Shown: positions 39,767 through 50,097, counted from the stretch's first letter. The stretch: 64,000 nucleotides of DNA from Nakamurella leprariae (GCF_016918035.1 NZ_JAERWK010000003.1:186001-250000); one strand, 5' to 3'. Notes: a model not told the origin generated them from the letters alone. Numbers and translations are program-made.

Positions 39767-39891
39767 GAGGACCTCCGGGTGGTGTCAGTGGTCGCCTTCA
39801 GCAGCTCCACTCCACGCCCGGAGGTCCTCCCGAACAAGATCAATCAGATCGCGTCGTCACACGCGTTCAACCAACGTCCCCGAGCAGTACA
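38779..39891 (-). mobile_element. IS481-family insertion sequence, complete, 1113 bp
   Basis: The element is bounded by 22-bp terminal inverted repeats at 38779-38800 and 39870-39891 that match at 19 of 22 positions (outer part TGTACTGCTCGG). It is flanked by a perfect 6-bp target duplication CCTAGT (38773-38778 and 39892-39897). It encodes one intact DDE transposase. Clean ends and an exact duplication indicate a recent or at least undecayed insertion. It landed on the TAG stop codon of the gene now ending at 39893. Confidence 0.92.
39767..39829 (-). promoter_or_regulatory. Inverted repeat sequestering the transposase ribosome site
   Basis: GAGGACCTCCGGG (39767-39779) and CCCGGAGGTCCTC (39817-39829) are perfectly complementary over 13 bp with a 37-nt loop. 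On the minus strand the arm next to the gene contains the GGAGG of the GTG start at 39766. In a read-through transcript the hairpin would hide the ribosome site, while a transcript starting inside the loop would not form it. Confidence 0.55.
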
Positions 39892-39892
39892 C

Positions 39893-40288
39893 CTAGTGGT
39901 CCACGGACCGCAGGGCCGGCCGGTCCGGACCGTCGGCCTCGTCGTCCGGGTCGAGCAGCACCGCCCGACGGCGTCGCGGCGGCGGCGGTCCGCTCGGCTC
40001 CCGGTCCCCGGCGTCCGGCCCACGCTCGTGGCGGAACGTCACGGCGACCGTGTCGCCGCGGAACCGCCCGGCGCCTGCCTCGGGGTCCTGACCGGTGACC
40101 TGCCAGCGCGCCGACGACGTCAACTGCTCGATCGGCAGCTCCGGTGAGCTGATGGCCAGGGTGAATCCCCCGGAGTCCGCGATGCGCAGCACCGCCTGCG
40201 GGATCAACCCGATCAGGTCCGGCACGGTGATCCGGGGTGGCACGGCACCCGGTCTCGACGCGTTCCTGTGTGCTCGTCCGCTCGCCAC
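39893..40288 (-). CDS. PASTA-domain-like small protein
   Basis: This 131-aa protein from GTG 40288 has GGAGG eight bases upstream. A PASTA-like unit spans most of it: ITVPDLIGLIPQAVLRIADS, then WQVTGQDPEAGAGRFRGDTV. The C-terminal tail is Pro/Arg-rich and acidic (EPSGPPPPRRRRAVLLDPDD). PASTA repeats usually sit on membrane kinases or penicillin-binding proteins; this protein has neither membrane span nor signal peptide. The IS481 insertion coincides with its TAG stop, which the target duplication regenerates, so the protein is unaltered. Confidence 0.7.
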   Translation of the reverse strand: MASGRAHRNASRPGAVPPRITVPDLIGLIPQAVLRIADSGGFTLAISSPELPIEQLTSSARWQVTGQDPEAGAGRFRGDTVAVTFRHERGPDAGDREPSGPPPPRRRRAVLLDPDDEADGPDRPALRSVDH

Positions 40289-40398
40289 GGCAGCCACCTC
40301 CGCCCGTCCGGCCCGGCGACACCCTTCGTCGGGTCCGGGTCCGACGGTAGGGCGACGACCGGTCCGCGACCAGGCCGGTTCTCCAGGGGCAGAACGTC

Positions 40399-40770
40399 TC
40401 ACCAGCGGCGCAACTGGCCGGCCAGGTACTGCGCGGCCCGGCGCTGGCCGCCCCGCCGATCGACCGCCGCGGCCAGCCGGTGCACCGCAGCCGTCAACGC
40501 GGCGACGTCGGGCTGCCAGCCGCGGCGCAGGCACTCGTCCCGCCACGCCGCCGGGGCCTGGTGCCCGCGGTGAGCGTTGCACCGACGGCAGGCGGCGATC
40601 TCGTTCTCGGCCCAGGACGGGCCGCCCTTGACCCGGGGCACCAGATGGTCGGTGGTCGGCGGCACCAGCCGGGTGAAGGTGCGGCCGCACCACAGGCAGT
40701 GGTCGCCGTCACGCGCCACGGCCAGCGCCAGCCGACCGGCCCGATCCAGCTGCACCCCGGGTCCCCCCAT
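40399..40770 (-). CDS. HNH endonuclease domain protein
   Basis: This 123-aa protein has CLWCGRTFTRL and CRRCNAHRGHQAP as zinc-binding Cys pairs flanking the HNH core TTDHLVPRVKGGPSWAENE. ATG 40770 is the start. HNH proteins of this compact type are probable DNA nucleases, but chromosomal stand-alone copies are rarely characterised. It is divergent from the YceI gene and 110 bp upstream of the PASTA-type gene on the same strand. Confidence 0.85.
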   Translation of the reverse strand: MGGPGVQLDRAGRLALAVARDGDHCLWCGRTFTRLVPPTTDHLVPRVKGGPSWAENEIAACRRCNAHRGHQAPAAWRDECLRRGWQPDVAALTAAVHRLAAAVDRRGGQRRAAQYLAGQLRRW

Positions 40771-40871
40771 TCCTCGATGGTGCCGGTGCGCCGCCGGGAC
40801 GGGTATCAGGGGCACGGTGGCCCGCTCCGCTCCCCTGAGGTCCCGATCGCCCGCCCGCGAGGAGCGCGTCC

Positions 40872-41474
40872 ATGAGCCGTACCGCCGTCCCCACCCGGCC
40901 GACCGACACCCCGGCCGACAGCCTGGGCCCCACCCGGGCCGCTGCCACCCCCCGACCGGGTCGGTGGGTCATCGACCCGCACCGCTCGGACCTGCGGGTC
41001 GGGGTCAAGGTGGGTGGGCTGGTGCCCGTGCAGGGCCGCTTCGCCGAGCTGGCCGGCACCGTCGAACTCACCGCCGACCCCGAGCGGACGCAGATCAGCG
41101 CCCGGGTCGCCACCGCCTCGCTGACCAGCGGCAGCAGCCACTGGGACGCGGTGCTCACCCACGCCGGCCTGGTGGACGTCCGGACCAACCCGCAGATCGC
41201 CTTCACCTCGACCGCGCTGCGGGCCGGCTCGGCGACCGGATGGGCGGCGCGACGCTGGGAGCTGGACGGCACGCTGCTCACGGGGCGCGGCACGCTGGCC
41301 GTCCGGTTCGCGCTGTGCTGCACGGAGGCCAGCACCGAGCGCATCACCTTGCGGGCCACCGGGTCGGTCGGCTCCCGCGACGCCGTGCGGCTGCTGTCGC
41401 AACCTGGGTTCGAGAAGCTCATCGGCCGTTCGATGGCCGTCGATCTGGCGATCGAGGCCGCGCCGGCCGCGTGA
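40872..41474 (+). CDS. YceI-family lipid-binding-like protein
   Basis: This 200-aa protein matches the YceI lipocalin-like fold: RWVIDPHRSDLRVGVKVGGL, then VQGRFAELAGTVELTADPER, with AVLTHAGLVDVRTNPQIAF and the later strand GRGTLAVRF. The family binds polyisoprenoid or fatty acyl ligands. The N-terminal 30 residues are Thr/Pro/Ala-rich and not a signal peptide, so the protein is probably cytoplasmic. ATG 40872 is the start. No neighbouring pathway is evident. Confidence 0.85.
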   Translation: MSRTAVPTRPTDTPADSLGPTRAAATPRPGRWVIDPHRSDLRVGVKVGGLVPVQGRFAELAGTVELTADPERTQISARVATASLTSGSSHWDAVLTHAGLVDVRTNPQIAFTSTALRAGSATGWAARRWELDGTLLTGRGTLAVRFALCCTEASTERITLRATGSVGSRDAVRLLSQPGFEKLIGRSMAVDLAIEAAPAA

Positions 41475-41641
41475 CGAGCCACCCGATGGTGGGACTCAAG
41501 GACGTCGCCCCGCGTTCTCAGGAACTGCTCAGACGGCGCTCTGACGGCTCTCGTCATCCGCTCGGCGGATCGCCAGACACGGGGAGTCCCATGGAGGTCC
41601 TGCCGGTGCCAGCACCGGCGCGACCTGCGAAGGGAGTACCC

Positions 41642-41806
41642 GTGACGTCCCTGACCGCCATCCTCGCCGTGCTGCTGTTCCTGGGCGTGCTGTGCGCCGT
41701 GGCCGCCGTCCTCGGCCGACGCCCCACCCCCGACCGGCCCGTCACCGACCGCCCCGAGCCCCGAGCGCACCCTCGTCGAGCACTGACCCGCCGGATCCTT
41801 GGTTGA
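41642..41806 (+). CDS. Small single-span membrane protein, 54 aa
   Basis: GTG 41642 has AAGGGAG upstream. The peptide has one hydrophobic helix (LTAILAVLLFLGVLCAVAAV) followed by a Pro/Arg-rich cytosolic tail (RRPTPDRPVTDRPEPRAHPR). No family is recognised. A perfect 15-bp terminator hairpin begins 4 bp after the stop, which supports it as a real short transcription unit. Confidence 0.55.
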   Translation: MTSLTAILAVLLFLGVLCAVAAVLGRRPTPDRPVTDRPEPRAHPRRALTRRILG

Positions 41807-41809
41807 ATG

Positions 41810-41842
41810 CCGGGCGGGTCCCGGCCACCGGGACCCGCCCGG
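41810..41842 (+). terminator. 15-bp perfect hairpin terminator
   Basis: CCGGGCGGGTCCCGG (41810-41824) pairs with CCGGGACCCGCCCGG (41828-41842), loop of three bases. It closes the small membrane-protein gene and insulates the following SDR gene, which starts 35 bp downstream. Confidence 0.8.
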
Positions 41843-41876
41843 CCAGCCGGGAGCGCACTGGACGAACGGAGCATCG

Positions 41877-42635
41877 GTGGACGAGATCGGTACGACCCTG
41901 CAGGGCCGACACGCACTGGTCACCGGAGGCGCCAGCGGCATCGGCGCGGCTTGCGCCCGCCGCCTCGCCGCCCTGGGCGCCCGGGTCACCGTCGCCGACC
42001 TCGACGGTGACGCGGCCGTCGCGGTCGCCGAACCGATCGGCGGCACCGCCTGGGCGGTCGACCTCACCGACACGGCCGCGCTGGACGAGCTCACCCTGGA
42101 CGTCGACGTCCTGGTCAACAACGCCGGTTTCCAGAAGGTCGCGCCCATCGTCGAGTTCGACCCCGCCGTGTTCCGGCGCATCCAGACGCTGATGGTGGAG
42201 GCGCCCTTCCTGCTGGTCCGGGCCGCGCTGCCGCACATGATCGAACAGGGCTGGGGCCGGATCATCAACCTGTCCTCGGTGCACGGGCTCATCGCCTCGC
42301 CGAACAAGGTCGCCTACGTGGTGGCCAAGCATGCCCTCGAGGGACTCAACAAGGTGACCGCCCTGGAGGGCGGCGCGCACGGCGTCACCAGCAACTGCGT
42401 GAACCCCGGGTACGTCCGCACCCCGCTGGTCGAAGGGCAGATCGCCGACCAGGCCAAGGCGCACGGCATCGACGAGTCCCGGGTGGTGGCCGAGGTGCTG
42501 CTGGCCGAGTCGGCCATCAAACAGCTGGTCGAGCCCGATCAGGTCGCCTCGCTGGTCGGCTGGCTGGCCGGCCCGGACGCGGCCATGGTGAACGGCGCGT
42601 CCTACACGATGGACGGCGGGTGGCTGGCCCGGTGA
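41877..42635 (+). CDS. 3-hydroxybutyrate dehydrogenase-like SDR
   Basis: This 252-aa SDR starts at GTG 41877. Motifs are LVTGGASGIGAACARRLAAL, VLVNNAGFQKVAPI, catalytic Ser in INLSSVHGLIASPNKVAYVV and YVVAKHALEGLNKVTALEGG. The stretch SNCVNPGYVRTPLVEGQIAD is characteristic of D-3-hydroxybutyrate dehydrogenases, which oxidise 3-hydroxybutyrate to acetoacetate with NAD. It overlaps the alpha/beta hydrolase start by 4 bp, so the two probably work together, for example on hydroxyacyl esters or polyhydroxybutyrate oligomers. Confidence 0.85.
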   Translation: MDEIGTTLQGRHALVTGGASGIGAACARRLAALGARVTVADLDGDAAVAVAEPIGGTAWAVDLTDTAALDELTLDVDVLVNNAGFQKVAPIVEFDPAVFRRIQTLMVEAPFLLVRAALPHMIEQGWGRIINLSSVHGLIASPNKVAYVVAKHALEGLNKVTALEGGAHGVTSNCVNPGYVRTPLVEGQIADQAKAHGIDESRVVAEVLLAESAIKQLVEPDQVASLVGWLAGPDAAMVNGASYTMDGGWLAR

Positions 42636-43579
42636 CCCAGTACCGGACCTTCGCCGTCCCGGTCGCCGGGGGGATGCTGCACGGCGGGGTCTGGGAGCCG
42701 GACCGCCCTGACCTCACGGAGCCGGAGACCGGGCCGACGCCCACCGTGCTGGCTGTGCACGGCATCACCGCATCGCACCTGGCCTGGCAGTGGCTGGCCG
42801 ACGCCCTGCCCGGGATCCGGATCGTCGCGCCCGACCTGCGCGGTCGCGGCCGGTCCGGCGACCTGCCCGGGCCCACCGGGATGGCCCGGCACGCCGAGGA
42901 CCTGGCCGCCCTGATCGCCGCCGCCGGCGGTCCGTTCGGCGCCGCCCCCGGCCCGGTGCCGGTGGTCGGTCACTCGATGGGCGGCTTCGTCGCCACCGCG
43001 CTCACCGCCCACCGGCCCGACCTGGTCGCATCGCTGCTGCTGGTCGACGGGGGCCTGCCCTTCCCGCTGCCGCCGGAGACGACCGTGGCGCAGGCGATCG
43101 ACGCCACGCTCGGCCCGGCGGCCGAACGGCTGACCCGCACCTTCCCCAGTCGTGAGGCGTACCAGGCGTTCTGGCGGGACCACCCGGCGTTCGCCGGGCA
43201 CCGGGACGATCCCCGGCTGCTCGCCTTCTTCGACCACGACCTGGACGGCGTCGAACCCGACCTGCGGCCGTCCTGCCGGCCGGAGACGATGCTGCGCGAC
43301 GCCGCCGACCTGTACCGCAGTCCCGAGCAGACGGCGGTGCTCGACGCGGTGGTCCGGGCCGCCGTGCCGGTGCTGTTCCTGCGGGCGCCGCGGGACCTGC
43401 TGGACCGCGCCGGTGGGCTGTACCCGCCGGAGCTGGTGCCCGCCCTGGCCGAGGCGCTGCCCGGTCTGGACGTCCGGGAGGTCGACCACACCAACCACTA
43501 CACGGTGGTCATGACCGATGCCGGCGCCACCGCCGTCGCCGAGGCGCTGCGCGGGCAGATCGGCCTGCGCACCGGCTGA
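42632..43579 (+). CDS. Alpha/beta hydrolase
   Basis: This 315-aa protein from GTG 42632 overlaps the SDR stop. It has the oxyanion HG motif VLAVHGITASHLAWQWLADA, the nucleophile elbow GHSMGG, and a late catalytic His in EVDHTNHYTVVM. DLRGRGRSGDLPGP is typical of the epoxide-hydrolase/esterase-like branch. Cytoplasmic, no signal peptide. Its coupling to a hydroxybutyrate-dehydrogenase-like enzyme suggests an esterase feeding that step. Confidence 0.87.
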   Translation: MTQYRTFAVPVAGGMLHGGVWEPDRPDLTEPETGPTPTVLAVHGITASHLAWQWLADALPGIRIVAPDLRGRGRSGDLPGPTGMARHAEDLAALIAAAGGPFGAAPGPVPVVGHSMGGFVATALTAHRPDLVASLLLVDGGLPFPLPPETTVAQAIDATLGPAAERLTRTFPSREAYQAFWRDHPAFAGHRDDPRLLAFFDHDLDGVEPDLRPSCRPETMLRDAADLYRSPEQTAVLDAVVRAAVPVLFLRAPRDLLDRAGGLYPPELVPALAEALPGLDVREVDHTNHYTVVMTDAGATAVAEALRGQIGLRTG

Positions 43580-43588
43580 TCTGTGCGA

Positions 43589-43879
43589 TCAGGACGAGAG
43601 TCCGGCGCTGCCATCCGGTCTCGGCGCCGTCCAGCGTTCCACCAACCGCACCGCGTCGGCCAGCCCGACGCCGGTGCGCTCCCGCAGCACCTTGATCGCC
43701 TGCAGCTTCTGACCGGCCGCACCCAGCCGGCGGATCTCGGCGATCAGCTCGGGATCGATGCTGAGTTCGGTGGGATCGACGCCCGGTCGGGCCAGTGTCC
43801 GCACCGCGCGGCGGCCGACGAGCACCACCACCACGACGACGATGACGACCAGCAGCAGCGTCCACACCCACCAGCTCAT
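43589..43879 (-). CDS. Membrane-anchored protein with ribosomal L7/L12 C-terminal-like domain
   Basis: This 96-aa protein from ATG 43879 opens with a strong membrane span (WWVWTLLLVVIVVVVVVLVG). A helical domain follows, ELIAEIRRLGAAGQKLQAIK, then VLRERTGVGLADAVRLVERW. The second part resembles the bL12 C-terminal domain (AIKxVRExTGLGLxEAKxLVE). It faces the cytoplasm on the usual positive-inside reading. Function unknown. It is convergent with the hydrolase gene, with only 9 bp between stops. Confidence 0.75.
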   Translation of the reverse strand: MSWWVWTLLLVVIVVVVVVLVGRRAVRTLARPGVDPTELSIDPELIAEIRRLGAAGQKLQAIKVLRERTGVGLADAVRLVERWTAPRPDGSAGLSS

Positions 43880-44015
43880 GCACCGATCGTAGGCAGGACC
43901 ACGTCCAGTGCCCGGTTGCCGGGTGCGTCCCGCGGGAACCGCGCCTGCAGAGGGATGCAAGACTCCGCCCGCGCGCGCCGGGCGTCCGGGGACGTGCACC
44001 GGCGGATGGAAGGTG

Positions 44016-46205
44016 GTGACGGCCGACGTGGTCGACGCAGGACCTCAGCGACACCCGGACGGCCTCGATCCGGTGCTGCGCGAACTGGCCGACTCCTGCG
44101 GGGTCTCGGTCGAGTACCAGGACCAGCGCCAGCGGAGAGTGACGGTGCAGGCCGACACGGTCCGCACCGTGCTGGGCGTCCTGGGGGTCGACGCGTCCAC
44201 GCCCGAGCGGGCCGAGCAGGCCCTGGTCACCCGCACCGCCGCGCGGTGGGCGCGGATGCTGCCGCCGTGCCTGGTGTCCCGGCCCGGCCGGCCGGGCAGC
44301 GGCTGGGTGCACGCGGCGCCGGACGTCCCGGTCACCCTCTCGATCGAGCTCGAGCGCGGCGGTGTGATCACCGATCTCGCCGTCGCATCCGGGGAACCGG
44401 CGTCGTTCGACGGCCCCGACGGCGTGGTGCTGGAGCACACCGTGCCACTGCCGGCCGATCTGCCGCTCGGGTACCACCGGCTGATCGCCGAAGCGGGTGG
44501 ACGGCGCGGCGAGACGACGGTGATCGTCACGCCGGACTGGGTGGGAACGCCTGAGAGGACCGGGGCGCGGGCCTGGGGGCTGGCCACCCAGCTGTACAGC
44601 GTCCGGTCCCGGCAGAGCTGGGGCACCGGGGATCTGGTCGACCTAACGGACCTGGCCGCGTGGTCGGCCGCCGAGCACGGAGCCGACTGGGTCCTGGTGA
44701 ATCCGCTGCACGCGGCCCAGCCGGTGCCGCCCCTGACACCGTCCCCGTACCTGCCGACCAGCCGGCGGTTCGCCAGTCCCATCTATCTCCGGCCGGAGCG
44801 CCTCCCGGAGTTCGCCGGCCTGTCGGAGGCCGACCGGCAGCACGTCGCCGACCTGGCCGAGCAGGCCCGGGGCCGGGACGCCGGGGTACCCGACGGCGCG
44901 GATCGGCCGTCCCGGCGCATCGACCGCGACACCGCCTGGGCGGCCAAGCTGGCCGCCCTGGCCCTGGTGCACGCGGTGTCGCGCAGTCCCGGACGGGATC
45001 TCGCGTACCGCGCGTACCTGCGGCAGCAGGGCCGGGGGCTGCAGGACTTCGCCACCTGGTCGGCCATTGCCCAGCAGCACGGGCCCGACTGGCGGCAGTG
45101 GCCGGAACCGTTGCAGCGACCGGACTCCCCGGCCGTCGCCGCCTACGCCGACCAGCACGCAACCCTCGTCGATCTACACCGCTGGCTGCAGTGGCAGCTC
45201 GACGAACAGCTCGACGACACCCAGAGCGCCGCGCGGCGGGCCGGGATGAGTCTCGGCGTGCTGCACGACCTGGCCGTGGGCGTCGACCCGGGCGGAGCGG
45301 ACGCGTGGGCGTTGCAGGACGCCTTCGCCGGCGGGGTCACGGTCGGCGCTCCCCCGGACAGCTACAACCAGGCCGGGCAGGACTGGGGGCAGCCGCCGTG
45401 GCGGCCCGACGCCCTGGCCGAGCTGGCCTACGCACCGCTGCGCGACATGGTGGCCACCATGCTGCGGCACGCCGGCGGCCTGCGCGTCGACCACATCCTC
45501 GGGCTGTTCCGGTTGTGGTGGATCCCGGAGGGCCGTCCGCCCACCGAGGGCACCTACGTGCGCTACGACGCCGAGGCGATGCTCGGTGTGCTCGCGCTGG
45601 AGGCCTCCCGGGCCGGGGCGCTGGTGGTCGGCGAGGACCTCGGCACAGTGGAGCCGCGGGTGCAGCGGATGCTGGCCGAACTCGGGCTGCTGGGCACATC
45701 GATCCTGTTCTTCGAGCGCGACTACGCGGGGGACGGCGCACCGCTGCCCGCGGAGACCTGGCGGGAGTACTGCCTGGCCACGGTGACCACCCACGACCTG
45801 CCGCCCACGGCCGGCTACCTGGCCGGGGAGCACATCCGGTTGCGCGACGAACTGGGCCTGCTGACCCGGCCGGTCGAGGACGAACGCGCCGAGGGCGAGG
45901 CGGAGCGGGCGTCCTGGGTGGCGGTGCTGCGTGAGCGCGGGCTGTTGCCCGACGACCGGGAACCCGACTCCGAGGAGCTCGTCGTCGCGCTGCACCGCTT
46001 CCTGCTGGCCACGCCGTCCCGGCTGCTCGGGGTGGCGCTACCCGACCTGGTCGGCGATGTCCGCACGCAGAACCAGCCGGGCACCAGCGACGAGTACCCG
46101 AACTGGCGGGTGCCGCTCGCCGGCCCCGACGGCCGGCCGATCTGGTTGGAGGAGATCTTCACCGACCCGCGGGCGGCCCGGCTGGCCGGGCTCTTCGCCG
46201 GCTGA
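44016..46205 (+). CDS. malQ: 4-alpha-glucanotransferase (amylomaltase)
   Basis: This GH77 disproportionating enzyme, about 729 aa, transfers alpha-1,4-glucan segments in maltodextrin/glycogen metabolism. The catalytic barrel begins near ARAWGLATQLYSVRSRQSWG, includes DWVLVNPLHA and PSPYLPTSRRFASPIYLRPE, the nucleophile Asp in LRVDHILGLFRLWWIPEG, the acid Glu in VVGEDLGTVEPRV and TTHDLPPTAGY. The N-terminal 150 residues are the beta-sandwich extension common in actinobacterial MalQ. The start is unsure among GTG 44013, 44016 and 44028. A 17-bp terminator follows. Confidence 0.93.
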   Translation: MTADVVDAGPQRHPDGLDPVLRELADSCGVSVEYQDQRQRRVTVQADTVRTVLGVLGVDASTPERAEQALVTRTAARWARMLPPCLVSRPGRPGSGWVHAAPDVPVTLSIELERGGVITDLAVASGEPASFDGPDGVVLEHTVPLPADLPLGYHRLIAEAGGRRGETTVIVTPDWVGTPERTGARAWGLATQLYSVRSRQSWGTGDLVDLTDLAAWSAAEHGADWVLVNPLHAAQPVPPLTPSPYLPTSRRFASPIYLRPERLPEFAGLSEADRQHVADLAEQARGRDAGVPDGADRPSRRIDRDTAWAAKLAALALVHAVSRSPGRDLAYRAYLRQQGRGLQDFATWSAIAQQHGPDWRQWPEPLQRPDSPAVAAYADQHATLVDLHRWLQWQLDEQLDDTQSAARRAGMSLGVLHDLAVGVDPGGADAWALQDAFAGGVTVGAPPDSYNQAGQDWGQPPWRPDALAELAYAPLRDMVATMLRHAGGLRVDHILGLFRLWWIPEGRPPTEGTYVRYDAEAMLGVLALEASRAGALVVGEDLGTVEPRVQRMLAELGLLGTSILFFERDYAGDGAPLPAETWREYCLATVTTHDLPPTAGYLAGEHIRLRDELGLLTRPVEDERAEGEAERASWVAVLRERGLLPDDREPDSEELVVALHRFLLATPSRLLGVALPDLVGDVRTQNQPGTSDEYPNWRVPLAGPDGRPIWLEEIFTDPRAARLAGLFAG

Positions 46206-46231
46206 CTCGGGCTGAGCACTGGGCCGGGACG

Positions 46232-46268
46232 CCGCAACGGCGGGCACCGAGGGTGCCCGCCGTTGCGG
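46232..46268 (+). terminator. 17-bp perfect hairpin terminator after malQ
   Basis: CCGCAACGGCGGGCACC (46232-46248) pairs perfectly with GGTGCCCGCCGTTGCGG (46252-46268) over a 3-nt loop. It lies 27 bp past the malQ stop and before the convergent rpf gene, which ends at 46374, so it can act in both directions. Confidence 0.85.
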
Positions 46269-46373
46269 GGTGCACTGCTGCGCGACGTCGCAGGCGCCGC
46301 TGCCTCCGGTCCCCCGACCACGGATCAGCAGCGGGGCGCCTCGTCGCGGCCGGGCCTGGGCCCGGCGCCGGCG

Positions 46374-47755
<1,382 letters not shown>

Positions 47756-48298
47756 ATGAGTCAGACCACCCACTCGTTCGCCGCGACCACCGCCGACGGC
47801 CGACCGCAGCAACTCGCCGACTACGCCGGCCAGGTGCTGCTGATCGTCAACGTGGCCAGCAAGTGCGGCCTGACGCCGCAGTACCAGGGACTGGAGGCAC
47901 TGCACCGGGAGTTCGCCGACCAGGGCCTGCAGATCCTCGGGTTCCCGTGCAACCAGTTCGGCGGCCAGGAGCCCGGCACCGACGACGAGATCCAGGAGTT
48001 CTGCACCCGGACCTTCGACGTCACGTTCCCGATCTTCGCCAAGATCGACGTCAACGGCGCGGACGCCGACCCGCTGTACCAGTACCTCCGCTCGGAGGCT
48101 CCCGGCGACTTCGGCCCGGACGACCCGCTCTATCCGCACATCCAGAACACCCGGCCCGAGGCGATCGGCACCGACGAGATCAAGTGGAACTTCACCAAGT
48201 TCCTGATCGGGCGGGACGGTCGCGTCATCACCCGGTTCGAGCCGACGGTGACGCCCGAGGCGATCAAGGGCGCCGTGCAGGACGCGCTGGCCGGCTGA
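47756..48298 (+). CDS. Glutathione peroxidase-family thiol peroxidase
   Basis: This 180-aa peroxiredoxin-like GPx uses Cys instead of selenocysteine. The active-site segment is NVASKCGLTPQYQGLEALHR; GFPCNQFGGQEPG carries the conserved Gln and a second Cys, and WNFTKFLIGRDGRV the Trp. Bacterial Cys-GPx enzymes reduce peroxides with thioredoxin rather than glutathione, which actinobacteria generally lack. ATG 47756 is the start, with GAAGG upstream. A terminator hairpin lies 23 bp after the stop. Confidence 0.93.
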   Translation: MSQTTHSFAATTADGRPQQLADYAGQVLLIVNVASKCGLTPQYQGLEALHREFADQGLQILGFPCNQFGGQEPGTDDEIQEFCTRTFDVTFPIFAKIDVNGADADPLYQYLRSEAPGDFGPDDPLYPHIQNTRPEAIGTDEIKWNFTKFLIGRDGRVITRFEPTVTPEAIKGAVQDALAG

Positions 48299-48321
48299 AC
48301 CGGGCGACGTCAGCAGCGCGG

Positions 48322-48358
48322 ACGGCGGGTCGCACCGATCACCGGTGCGGCCCGCCGT
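48322..48358. terminator. Bidirectional hairpin between gpx and pgi
   Basis: ACGGCGGGTCGCACCG (48322-48337) pairs with CGGTGCGGCCCGCCGT (48343-48358), with one T-G wobble and a 5-nt loop. It sits between the two convergent stops at 48298 and 48382. Confidence 0.75.
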
Positions 48359-48381
48359 GCTGTGTCCGGGTGCGTCCCGGC

Positions 48382-50097
48382 TCAGGCCTGGGTGCGGCCG
48401 CGACCCTGCAGGTACCGCGACACCAGGGTGGCCGTGCTGCTGTCCTGGCCGCTGGTGCTCTCCTCGCCGGTGAGCATCGGCGCCAGCTGCTTGGCCATGG
48501 CCTTGCCCAGCTCGACGCCCCACTGGTCGAAGCTGTTGATGCCCCAGATGACGCCCTGCACGAAGGTGATGTGCTCGTAGAGCGCCACCAGCTGGCCGAG
48601 CACCGACGGGGTCAACCGTTGGGCCAGCATCGAGGTGGACGGCCGGTTCCCCGGCATCACCTTGTGCGGCACCACCGCCGCGGCCACGCCCTCGGCCGCG
48701 ATCTCGTCGGCCGTCTTGCCGAAGGCCAGCGCCGCGCTCTGCGCGAAGTAGTTCGACATGAACAGGTCGTGCACGTCGACCGGCGTGGTCGCACCGGGCG
48801 CATCGGCATCGGTCAGCTCGTGGTTGGGCTCGATGAACCCGATGAAGTCGGCCGGGATGATCCGGGTGCCCTGGTGGATCAGCTGGTAGAAGGCGTGCTG
48901 TCCGTTGGTGCCGGGCTCCCCCCAGAACACCTCACCGGTGGGCACCTGCACCGGTGAGCCGTCCAACCGCACCGACTTCCCGTTGCTCTCCATGGTCAGC
49001 TGCTGCAGGTAGGCCGGGAAGCGCAGCAGGTACTGCGAGTACGGCAGCACCGCATGGCTCTGCGCCCCGAAGAAGTCGACGTACCAGACGTTGAGCAGCC
49101 CGAGCAGCACCGGCGCGTTCCCGGCGAACGGCTCGGTGCGGAAGTGCTCGTCCATGGCGCGGAAGCCGGCCAGCATCTCGCCGTACTGGTCCGGTCCGAT
49201 GGCCAGCATCAGCGACAGGCCCACCGCGGAGTCGAACGAGTACCGCCCCCCGACCCAGTCCCAGAACCCGAACATGTTGTCGGTGTCGATGCCGAACTCG
49301 GACACCAGGTCGGCGTTGGTGGACACGGCCACGAAGTGCTTGGCCACCGCATCGGCGGCGGCCGGATCGTCGAGACCAGCACCGGTGCGCAGCCCTTCGG
49401 TCAGCCAGGTCCGGGCCAGGCGCGCATTGGTCAGCGTCTCCAGGGTGGAGAACGTCTTGGACGCAACGATGAAGAGCGTCGACGCGGGGTCGAGATCGCG
49501 CGTTTTCTCGAAGATGTCGGTCGGGTCGATGTTGGAGACGAAGCGGCACTCCAGCTCTCTCATGGCGTACTGCTTGAGGGCCTCGTGAGCCATGACCGGA
49601 CCGAGGTCCGAGCCACCGATGCCGATGTTGACGACAGCACGGATGCGCTTGCCGGTGGCACCGGTCCAGCGGCCGGTGCGGACCGCGTCGGCGAAGGCAC
49701 CCATGCGGTCGAGCACCTCGTGCACCTCGGCCACCACGTCCTGGCCGTCGACGGTCAACTCGGCGGTGCGCGGCAATCGCAGCGCGGTGTGCAGCACGGC
49801 CCGGTCCTCGGTGACGTTGATGTGCGCACCGGCGAACATGGCGTCGATCCGCTCCCGCAGGCCGGCCGCCTCGGCCAGGTCCAGCAGCAGCGACACGGTC
49901 TGCCGGGTGATGCGGTGCTTGGCGTAGTCGACGGTCAGGTCGGCCGCCTGGACGACCAGTTCGGATCCGCGGTCCGGGTCCTGGGCGAACAACTCACGCA
50001 GGTGCAGTCCCTCGACCTCGGCGAAGTGCTGCTGCAGCGCCGACCACTGCGGCGAACCGGCGGTGTCGAACACCGCCGGCACGGGACTGGGGTTCAC
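48382..50097 (-). CDS. pgi: Glucose-6-phosphate isomerase
   Basis: This 571-aa glycolytic/gluconeogenic enzyme interconverts glucose 6-phosphate and fructose 6-phosphate. Signatures are [57 protein letters not shown], and the C-terminal family pattern [17 protein letters not shown] 50097 with AGGAGG upstream is the start; the longer frame upstream is antisense-like. Length is close to the usual 550 residues. It is a single-gene unit, divergent from the enoyl-CoA hydratase gene. Confidence 0.95.
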   Translation of the reverse strand: MNPSPVPAVFDTAGSPQWSALQQHFAEVEGLHLRELFAQDPDRGSELVVQAADLTVDYAKHRITRQTVSLLLDLAEAAGLRERIDAMFAGAHINVTEDRAVLHTALRLPRTAELTVDGQDVVAEVHEVLDRMGAFADAVRTGRWTGATGKRIRAVVNIGIGGSDLGPVMAHEALKQYAMRELECRFVSNIDPTDIFEKTRDLDPASTLFIVASKTFSTLETLTNARLARTWLTEGLRTGAGLDDPAAADAVAKHFVAVSTNADLVSEFGIDTDNMFGFWDWVGGRYSFDSAVGLSLMLAIGPDQYGEMLAGFRAMDEHFRTEPFAGNAPVLLGLLNVWYVDFFGAQSHAVLPYSQYLLRFPAYLQQLTMESNGKSVRLDGSPVQVPTGEVFWGEPGTNGQHAFYQLIHQGTRIIPADFIGFIEPNHELTDADAPGATTPVDVHDLFMSNYFAQSAALAFGKTADEIAAEGVAAAVVPHKVMPGNRPSTSMLAQRLTPSVLGQLVALYEHITFVQGVIWGINSFDQWGVELGKAMAKQLAPMLTGEESTSGQDSSTATLVSRYLQGRGRTQA

